From Spirochaetales bacterium (GTDB lineage Bacteria; Spirochaetota; Spirochaetia; JABEVK01), in assembly GCA_013043995.1 (NCBI GenBank), contig JABEVL010000305.1:1-11810 (forward strand): DNA of 11,810 nt. The letters are read 5' to 3'. Every line of letters begins with the position of its first letter. Position 1 is the first letter of the stretch. Shown in pieces: positions 7,537 to 11,810 of this stretch. The position numbers were made by a program, and so were the translations under genes. A model generated the notes under the pieces. That model was not told the DNA's origin, searched no databases, and was given only the letters and a program-made list of their open reading frames with translations.

Positions 7537-8145
7537 TCAAGGAAGCCGATACCCCAAGCCCCGATCGGCAATGATCGGGTTCCCCTCTGTCCAGCCAATC
7601 TTAATGAACTTTTTTCTCAGGCGCGAAATCAACATAGCCAGTGCTCTGGAGTTTGGAGGCAGCTGGCCACGCCAAAGAGCTGTTTCAAGAAGTTCTGGCG
7701 CCAAAGCCACTCCACGCCGGCTCAGGAGCGTTTCTATCGCCGTGCTTTCATCACGGCTCAAAGCAACTTTTTGGCAGCCATGAACAAGAAGTCCTTCTTG
7801 CAGACGATAGTGCTGGCCCATGACTTGCCATTCGCTGACCTTGGGCAGTAAGCGTGCCGCACGGGCTTCCATTTCATCCCTGTCCCAGGGTTCTTTAAGA
7901 TAGTCCCAGGCTCCTGCTGCGAGGGCCCGAGTCAATTGGGCCGACGGGCCGTAGGGCATCCAACATAAGTTCGGGAGGTTTTGATTCTGCAACTGAAAAA
8001 ATTGATCGACGGGAACGACGACTAACGCCCACGGTCCAGGAAAAAAAATCGGCGAACACCTGACCCTGAAACCCTGGACCAAAGCCCCCTGGTTTAGAAA
8101 CGGGTCGACCACCTCAGGACGAACGCCGACCAAAAGAAGCGTCAA
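7537..8145 (-). CDS. OmpR-type winged-helix regulator with a degenerate receiver domain
   Basis: This 202-residue protein has an N-terminal receiver-like fold (1-100) and a C-terminal OmpR/PhoB winged helix (about 110-202). The winged helix is clear from ALSRDESTAIETLLSRRG, SRALAMLISRLRKKF and the hairpin ending ADRGLGYRLP. The receiver keeps the shape (TLLLVGV, ALVVVPVD, AGAWDYLKEPWDRDEM) but not the chemistry. The acidic pair after strand 1 is absent, the phosphoacceptor position in strand 3 is proline (P45), and the lysine before the conserved proline is glutamate (E85). It should therefore bind DNA without aspartate phosphorylation, perhaps controlled by a ligand or partner. The start is TTG at 8145, overlapping the TGA of pspA by four bases, so translation is probably coupled to pspA. 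No histidine kinase is nearby. Its target could be its own operon, which is inference. Confidence 0.82.
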   Translation of the reverse strand: MTLLLVGVRPEVVDPFLNQGALVQGFRVRCSPIFFPGPWALVVVPVDQFFQLQNQNLPNLCWMPYGPSAQLTRALAAGAWDYLKEPWDRDEMEARAARLLPKVSEWQVMGQHYRLQEGLLVHGCQKVALSRDESTAIETLLSRRGVALAPELLETALWRGQLPPNSRALAMLISRLRKKFIKIGWTEGNPIIADRGLGYRLP

Positions 8146-8858
8146 TTGGTCTTTTGTTGTACCGTCTGAGCAACCGTAACGTCTTGCGTTTTCATTTTAG
8201 CCTTGAGATCTTCCAAGAGCAGGTCTGCCTTGGTGTCGCCTTTCTCCAGGTCCTTGAATTGCTTCTCCAGATCGCCTTCTCCGCTCAGATCTTCGAGCTC
8301 GGTGGCAGCGCTGGCTTCGGCCTCCATCTGATCCACCTTGTTTGCCATACGGTCAAACGCTTCGAAAGCAGAATTGTTCGACATGCTGCTCATGGTCTCT
8401 GAGATCTTTTTTTGAGCTTCTGCTCGCTTGGCTCGTGCGATCAGGATGTTCTTCTTGCGGGAGGCCTCTTCGATTTTGGACTGCAGCTGCCTCAGGGAGT
8501 CTTTGAGTTTTTCGACGGCCTCGTGTTGAGCGTCAAACTGCTGTTTGAACTGAGCGGCAAGATTTTCGTAGTCCTTCTGCCGCAAAAGGGCCTCTTTGGC
8601 GAGGTCGTCACGGTTGCTCTTGACGGCAAGAACGGCCTTGCTTTCCCAGTCTTGGGCAGAAGCTTGGTTTTCGAGGTACTGACGCTCCAGACGCTTTTCG
8701 TCTGCAATAGCCGAGGCAACTGCTTTTTTATTTTCAATCAGCTGTTCGTTCATGTCGATGATCGTCTGCTCGAGGATCTTTTGGGGATCTTCAGCTTTGC
8801 TGATCGCCGCGTTGATGTTGGATTTAAAGACTCGTTTCAGATTATCCCAAATACCCAT
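8142..8858 (-). CDS. pspA: PspA/IM30 (Vipp1) family membrane-maintenance protein
   Basis: PspA-family proteins are peripheral inner-membrane proteins that form ESCRT-III-like rods or rings and protect or remodel damaged membrane. This 238-residue protein has the family's start: an amphipathic helix (MGIWDNLKRVFKSNINAAIS, 1-20), then AEDPQKILEQTIIDMNEQL and a long charged coiled coil to about residue 180. A further acidic helical region follows to the end. The length lies between E. coli PspA (222) and Vipp1 (about 267). AAGGAG lies eight bases before the ATG. It is third in the operon, 16 bases after the YbjN-like gene and overlapping the regulator gene by four bases. No pspB, pspC or pspF homologue is adjacent, so the partners and control differ from those of the enterobacterial Psp system. 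Confidence 0.93.
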   Translation of the reverse strand: MGIWDNLKRVFKSNINAAISKAEDPQKILEQTIIDMNEQLIENKKAVASAIADEKRLERQYLENQASAQDWESKAVLAVKSNRDDLAKEALLRQKDYENLAAQFKQQFDAQHEAVEKLKDSLRQLQSKIEEASRKKNILIARAKRAEAQKKISETMSSMSNNSAFEAFDRMANKVDQMEAEASAATELEDLSGEGDLEKQFKDLEKGDTKADLLLEDLKAKMKTQDVTVAQTVQQKTN

Positions 8859-8874
8859 TTGAATGCTCCTTGAC

Positions 8875-9258
8875 TCAGGGACGGAACTTAGAAAGTATGC
8901 TGTAATGCTGGATCAAAGCGAGGCCGATTTCGTCAAAGGCTGCCTGCAATTCTTCGAGGTCAAGCGTCTCAAGAAGGAACGATTTGCACAGGATCAGGGC
9001 ATCCCCGTCCAGGGCGTACGAGACATGAACAAGGTCATTGGCGTTCATTCTTAAAATCGTTTCAAAAAAAGCTTCCCTGTTTTTTGCGGGAATCGGCATA
9101 ACTGTCAGTCTAACAATGACAATCGGCTCGACCAGGGCAACAGCCGTGGGCTGGAGACCTGAATCAGAGTCCTGAACGATCCAGGACTTTTCGTCAATAG
9201 CCTGAAAGGAAACGCCCAGTTCTTTAAAGTAGCTCTCCAGTTTTTCTTTACCTGTCAT
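8875..9258 (-). CDS. YbjN-domain protein
   Basis: This small soluble protein (127 residues, no signal peptide or membrane span) has the layout of YbjN-family proteins, which adopt a fold like type III secretion chaperones. It shows an N-terminal helix (KEKLESYFKELG), strands ending in WIVQDSD, a strand-rich middle (PIVIVRLTVMPIP), then the helix REAFFETILRMNAND, a strand VSYALDGDALILCKSFLLETL and a final helix (EELQAAFDEIGLALIQHY). The E-x-ILRMN-x-NDLVHVSYALDGDALIL stretch is the most typical. The biochemical role of the family is poorly defined. In E. coli, YbjN affects motility and stress traits. GAGG lies seven bases before the ATG, and the gene starts 8 bases after the STAS gene. It may act as a chaperone or partner for an operon product, but nothing in the sequence shows which. 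Confidence 0.78.
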   Translation of the reverse strand: MTGKEKLESYFKELGVSFQAIDEKSWIVQDSDSGLQPTAVALVEPIVIVRLTVMPIPAKNREAFFETILRMNANDLVHVSYALDGDALILCKSFLLETLDLEELQAAFDEIGLALIQHYSILSKFRP

Positions 9259-9266
9259 ATTCAGCC

Positions 9267-9827
9267 TCAGCCCAGGAAAACTTGGCCAGCATTGTCGATG
9301 GCTAGGATCGTTTTACATTCCGAACAACGGAAACGCCCAGCCTTTGAAGCCTTTAGCCTCTTCGAACAAATCGGGCAGTTGAAGGTTTTGGGGAAAATAC
9401 CGTTTTCTGAAGACTCTGAAGACCCACCGGCTTGAAAAAACTTTACGGCTTCCTCAAGATTGTCCTTGATATTAAAAAATTGGGAAAAACCCAAAAGTTG
9501 AAAAACTTCGTAGACCTTGGGCTGAATTTCCAGCAGGACGATTTCTCCACCCTTTGGCTTGACAGACTTTAGGAATGCCGTGAACGAACCAATGCCCGTA
9601 CTCGAAACGTAATTCAGGCCAGAACACTGAAAGACGATCTTCGTAAACCCATTGTCGATGGCCTTGGACACCCTCTTTTGAAAGAAGTTTGAATTGTAGG
9701 TATCAATGTAGCCCGTCAGAAAAAGAACGAGACAACCCTCAACGCCTTCGACTTTTTGAAGTCGGATTTTGAGACTGTCGTCTTTTTCGTCATCAAAGCC
9801 AGGAACAATATCGTTATTTGTGCTCAT
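9267..9827 (-). CDS. STAS-domain (anti-sigma factor antagonist-like) protein with C-terminal zinc ribbon
   Basis: First gene of the operon. The start at 9827 (MSTNNDIVPGF) was preferred to an in-frame ATG nine codons upstream because AGAGGAATTT directly precedes it. The product has 186 residues. The STAS domain spans about 18-132, with strand VLFLTGYIDTYNS and the loop YVSSTGIGSF. S76 aligns with the phosphorylated serine of SpoIIAA, while the preceding aspartate of that family is serine (S75). It is followed by the helix-strand part KPKGGEIVLLEIQPKVYEVFQLLGF. After a serine-rich linker (133-147) comes CPIC (151-154) and CSEC (168-171), a two-CXXC zinc ribbon. SpoIIAA-like proteins switch partners with an anti-sigma kinase. 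No kinase or phosphatase gene is in the window, so its partner would be encoded elsewhere. A zinc ribbon on a STAS protein is unusual and may mediate binding to a protein or nucleic acid. Confidence 0.85.
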   Translation of the reverse strand: MSTNNDIVPGFDDEKDDSLKIRLQKVEGVEGCLVLFLTGYIDTYNSNFFQKRVSKAIDNGFTKIVFQCSGLNYVSSTGIGSFTAFLKSVKPKGGEIVLLEIQPKVYEVFQLLGFSQFFNIKDNLEEAVKFFQAGGSSESSENGIFPKTFNCPICSKRLKASKAGRFRCSECKTILAIDNAGQVFLG

Positions 9828-9883
9828 AAATTCCTCTTGGAAAGCGCAAACCAACTGGGCCGAGGGGCTGTGGATTTACGGTT

Positions 9884-9912
9884 ATAATAGGCTTGTAAAA
9901 AAGCTTTGTCAA
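9884..9912 (-). promoter_or_regulatory. Near-consensus sigma-70 promoter of the six-gene operon
   Basis: Read on the minus strand, a perfect TTGACA (9912-9907) is followed after 17 bases by TATTAT (9889-9884). Transcription would begin near 9877, giving a leader of about 50 bases before the STAS start at 9827. This suggests strong, housekeeping-type expression of the whole operon unless a repressor acts here. Confidence 0.75.
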
Positions 9913-9921
9913 ATCTGTAGC

Positions 9922-9951
9922 TTGACCGACGCCGAGCTTAAATTCTACACT
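9922..9951 (+). promoter_or_regulatory. Promoter of the small exported-protein gene
   Basis: TTGACC (9922-9927) and TACACT (9946-9951) are 18 bases apart. Transcription would begin near 9958, only about 13 bases before the TTG start at 9971. Its -35 box is nine bases from the -35 box of the divergent operon promoter, so two polymerases would compete, or one bound factor could control both. Confidence 0.5.
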
Positions 9952-9970
9952 TATTTGATAGGAAATCAAG

Positions 9971-10411
9971 TTGAAAAAGTATTTTTCTGGAGTTTTTGGA
10001 TTCCTATTTCTAAGCTTGAGCTTTTCTCAGCCTGTATATTTCCAGGGCCGCACGGATCTTTCTTCTCAGATTTCCAGCTTTGCAGTCACACCCCCTCAAA
10101 TTCACACCCTTTACCTGCTCTCGGGTTCGGCTGAATCGATAAAGATTGCGTCACAAAATCCCTGGACAGCACGAGTCGTCTGTCTGCAAGCCGTCTGGGA
10201 CCAGAACGAACAGCTTCACGCCTACCGGGTGCTTTTGGTTTTTCATGGGGACTTATGGAAGTCTCGGGTGATCGACCGCTACCCCGTCTGGAAGGCCCCA
10301 AGCCTCGTCTACCCCAATGCCCACCTGAGGGTCTTTGCCGTTTACACAGGACAGCATACCGCCTCAGGCCTCCCGGAGTTTGAGGTTCTGTCCTTACGTG
10401 ACGCTGAATGA
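9971..10411 (+). CDS. Small exported protein of unknown function
   Basis: This 146-residue protein starts at a TTG codon (9971), supported by AGGAAA about seven bases upstream and by the resulting N-terminus. That N-terminus (KKYFSGVFGFLFLSLSFS) has two lysines followed by a hydrophobic core, a typical Sec signal peptide, cleaved perhaps after residue 19. The mature part of about 127 residues has no further membrane span and shows alternating hydrophobic stretches (TARVVCLQAVW, AYRVLLVFHGDLW, HLRVFAVYTG) consistent with a small beta-rich domain. It has no cysteine in lipobox position. I do not recognise a family. It is divergent from the STAS-pspA operon and ends 12 bases before the convergent AAA+ activator gene. 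A periplasmic or outer-membrane location is inferred from the signal peptide. Confidence 0.72.
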   Translation: MKKYFSGVFGFLFLSLSFSQPVYFQGRTDLSSQISSFAVTPPQIHTLYLLSGSAESIKIASQNPWTARVVCLQAVWDQNEQLHAYRVLLVFHGDLWKSRVIDRYPVWKAPSLVYPNAHLRVFAVYTGQHTASGLPEFEVLSLRDAE

Positions 10412-10423
10412 TCCCAGATTCTT

Positions 10424-11470
10424 TCAGAATTCAAAATCTTCAGGTTGAAGCTCGACGTTTTCAGCGAGGATAATGGCTCTTTCAAGAACGTTCCGAAGTT
10501 CGCGAACGTTTCCTGGCCAACTGTAAGCAGCAAGCTTTTCCATGGCTAAGGCGCTGATGCTCACCTGCGTTTTTGCCTTCAGGACGTGCAAAAAATGGGC
10601 CGTGAGCATCGGCAGGTCCTCGATCCTGTCTCGGAGGGCTGGTAATCGAATTTCGACAACGTGAAGCCGATGAAAAAAATCTCTGCGGAAACGCCCCTCT
10701 CTGACCCTTTCGGCCAGATCAACGTTGCTGGCACTGATGAGCCTGAAGTTGGCATTTTCAGCTTCAGAACAACCGACCCTGCGAAAATCCCGCGTTTCCA
10801 ACAGCCTGAGCATTTTGGCTTGCTGTTCAAGCGGAAAGTCTGCGACCTCGTCGAGGAAGAGTGTCCCGCCTGAGGCCGCGGCGATGTAGCCTCCGTGGTC
10901 GGTAGCGTCCGTGAAAGCTCCTTTGATCGTACCAAACAGCTCTGATTCGGCCAATCCGGATGAAATCGCCGAACAGTTGACAGCGACGAGACTTCCCTGA
11001 CGATTCAGCGATCTTTCGTGCAGAGCTCGGGCTGCCAGCTCTTTCCCAGTTCCATTTTCACCCGTCAATAGGACAGCAGCGTCAGTAGGCGCTACCTTGT
11101 CGATCAGCTTCATCAGCCTCTGGATCGCAGGACTTTTCCCCACGAAGGGTAAATTTTGCCGAACTGTTTCAAGGCGAGCGCTCGGTTGATCCAGAAGCTC
11201 GCCCAGGGCATGAGAGGCAAGATTGAGGCTCTCAGGTGTCAATTTTATAAACGGGAGGTGCGGATGTCTCAGAGCGGCCGGGGTAAGTGGCGTAGCACCC
11301 GCCTGGATCTCTACGATGAGGTGGGGGTCGTAAGACCGAATTGCTTCCTCGACCTGACTCCACCCATCACAAAGAAAAACTTCATAGTTCAGCGGGACCT
11401 TCCCCTGAAACCTCGTGAGATAATCAGAACTAGAACTCGTGACAAGAACCCTTATTTTTAGCTGAGACAC
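10424..11470 (-). CDS. Sigma-54-type AAA+ activator with pseudo-receiver and no helix-turn-helix domain
   Basis: Such proteins (NtrC family) use ATP to open promoters held by sigma-54 polymerase. In this 348-residue protein, residues 1-95 resemble a receiver but lack the acidic pocket (SSSS at 12-15), and the phosphoacceptor position is glutamate (E54 in LIVEIQAG). The AAA+ domain (about 108-348) shows FVGKSPAIQ, Walker A GENGTGKE (137-144), ESELFG, the sigma-54 contact loop as GAFTDA (184-189, usually GAFTGA), Walker B TLFLDE (203-208), sensor RLISASN, arginine fingers in FRRDFFHRL (262, 268) and the lid WPGNVRELRNVLERA. The protein stops directly after the lid (QPEDFEF), where a Fis-type helix-turn-helix of about 45 residues usually follows. 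Known relatives without it, such as FlgR of Helicobacter, work without enhancer binding and control flagellar genes. The start is GTG at 11470, with only a G-rich stretch upstream. Confidence 0.9.
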   Translation of the reverse strand: MSQLKIRVLVTSSSSDYLTRFQGKVPLNYEVFLCDGWSQVEEAIRSYDPHLIVEIQAGATPLTPAALRHPHLPFIKLTPESLNLASHALGELLDQPSARLETVRQNLPFVGKSPAIQRLMKLIDKVAPTDAAVLLTGENGTGKELAARALHERSLNRQGSLVAVNCSAISSGLAESELFGTIKGAFTDATDHGGYIAAASGGTLFLDEVADFPLEQQAKMLRLLETRDFRRVGCSEAENANFRLISASNVDLAERVREGRFRRDFFHRLHVVEIRLPALRDRIEDLPMLTAHFLHVLKAKTQVSISALAMEKLAAYSWPGNVRELRNVLERAIILAENVELQPEDFEF

Positions 11471-11577
11471 GATAATGCCCCCATTTGTTTTAATAATTTA
11501 AGAATATCACGGCATAAATTATCTTTGATAGATATTTTTTGAAATTTTAATGACAATATTTACTCGGCTCATTTTCT
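11471..11577 (-). promoter_or_regulatory. AT-rich region upstream of the AAA+ activator gene
   Basis: This AT-rich stretch should carry the promoter of the activator gene. The best minus-strand candidate is TTGTCA (11556-11551), 16 bases, then TATCTA (11534-11529). It would start transcription near 11522 with a leader of about 50 bases. The -10 box is poor and the call is tentative. I see no sigma-54 -24/-12 element here, so autoregulation by sigma-54 is not supported. Confidence 0.35.
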
Positions 11578-11636
11578 AAAAAAAAGAACCCTTCCCTGGA
11601 AAGTATTTGAGATAAATACCCAAAACTACCAGGGAA
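11578..11636 (-). terminator. Two-tier intrinsic terminator for the right-edge minus-strand gene
   Basis: Read on the minus strand, TTCCCTGG (11636-11629) pairs with CCAGGGAA (11599-11592). Inside this, GTATTT (11619-11614) pairs with AAATAC (11608-11603) around a five-base loop. Six bases after the outer stem comes a run of eight T (11585-11578). It lies about 40 bases beyond the stop at 11677 and insulates the activator gene downstream. A shorter T-run after the stem on the plus strand (11643-11647) gives little support for two-way use. Confidence 0.7.
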
Positions 11637-11676
11637 AGTGTGTTTTTGAGCTGGGAGGAGTTTGAACTTGTCCTAT

Positions 11677-11810
11677 TTAGCGGCGCCAACGGTAAATTAA
11701 GAGCAGAAGAGCGAACCAAATCAAGGAAAAAATTCGGAACAATCTCAGGGGGTTACGCAAAACCCTTGAAAATTCGAGGGTTCGTTTTCGAAAAACTTCT
11801 GGAGATGGAC
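11677..11810 (-). CDS. Partial protein, C-terminal membrane anchor
   Basis: A minus-strand frame enters from the right edge and ends at a TAA (11679-11677), with 43 sense codons visible. The segment VFRKRTLEFSRVLRNPLRLFR is strongly basic. It is followed by one hydrophobic span (IFSLIWFALLLLIY) and a basic tail, WRR. This looks like a C-terminal membrane anchor with cytoplasmic basic flanks. The terminator hairpin just downstream supports this strand. The rest of the gene is outside the window, so no function can be given. An overlapping plus-strand frame from 11640 is also open to the edge but is less convincing. Confidence 0.55.
   Translation of the reverse strand, partial: PSPEVFRKRTLEFSRVLRNPLRLFRIFSLIWFALLLLIYRWRR

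Noticed and set aside
10290..10533. Search for a frameshifted helix-turn-helix after the AAA+ activator
   Set aside because: Other minus-strand frames here show no Fis-type helix-turn-helix, and the space is occupied by the convergent exported-protein gene. The domain is absent rather than frameshifted.
11640..11810. Plus-strand frame from a GTG, 57 codons, open to the right edge, with AGGGA upstream
   Set aside because: It overlaps the minus-strand frame that has a clear membrane anchor and a matching terminator. The plus translation has no recognisable feature, so it is probably a shadow.
1..11810. tRNA, rRNA, CRISPR arrays, insertion sequences, riboswitches
   Set aside because: I saw no cloverleaf, regularly spaced repeats, transposase frame, terminal inverted repeats or recognisable leader structure anywhere in the window.

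Overview
The window looks like chromosomal DNA of a diderm, flagellated bacterium, most probably a spirochaete (phylum Spirochaetota). The main clue is the 1114-residue protein at 184-3528. It has an acidic cytoplasmic N-terminus, one membrane span and a long periplasmic TPR region, the architecture I associate with the spirochaetal periplasmic flagellar collar protein FlcA. Composition is mid-GC, genes are tightly packed, and several starts are GTG or TTG. The phylum call is an inference from gene content; no rRNA or other marker is present.

Layout. (1) 1-64, minus: the first 21 codons of a secreted or lipid-anchored protein, divergent from the next gene. (2) 184-3528, plus: the FlcA-like TPR protein. 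(3) 3590-4675, plus: leuB (3-isopropylmalate dehydrogenase, leucine synthesis) with its own sigma-70-type promoter in the 61-base gap. (4) 9827 down to 4702, minus: a compact six-gene operon read from a near-consensus promoter at 9884-9912. Gene order is STAS plus zinc-ribbon protein, YbjN-like protein, PspA/IM30, an OmpR-type DNA-binding protein with a dead receiver domain, and two membrane proteins with three plus three membrane spans. The larger of these two resembles LptF/LptG with a helical insert. Genes in this run overlap or are separated by at most 32 bases. (5) 9971-10411, plus: a small exported protein of unknown function, divergent from the operon with back-to-back promoters. (6) 11470 down to 10424, minus: a sigma-54-type AAA+ activator with a pseudo-receiver and no helix-turn-helix domain. 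(7) 11578-11636: a two-tier terminator hairpin following a minus-strand gene whose C-terminal membrane anchor (11677-11810) runs off the right edge.

How it fits together. The six-gene operon is the most interesting unit. It combines a membrane-maintenance protein (PspA), a partner-switch type domain (STAS), a YbjN-like protein, a non-phosphorylatable DNA-binding regulator and a pair of envelope membrane proteins related in topology to lipid-export permeases. This suggests an envelope-stress or lipid-trafficking module whose regulators depend on protein contacts rather than phosphorelay. The functional link is inferred from co-transcription only. The nearby AAA+ activator also lacks normal phosphorylation and DNA-binding parts, so two regulators within 4 kb share an atypical, non-phosphorelay design.
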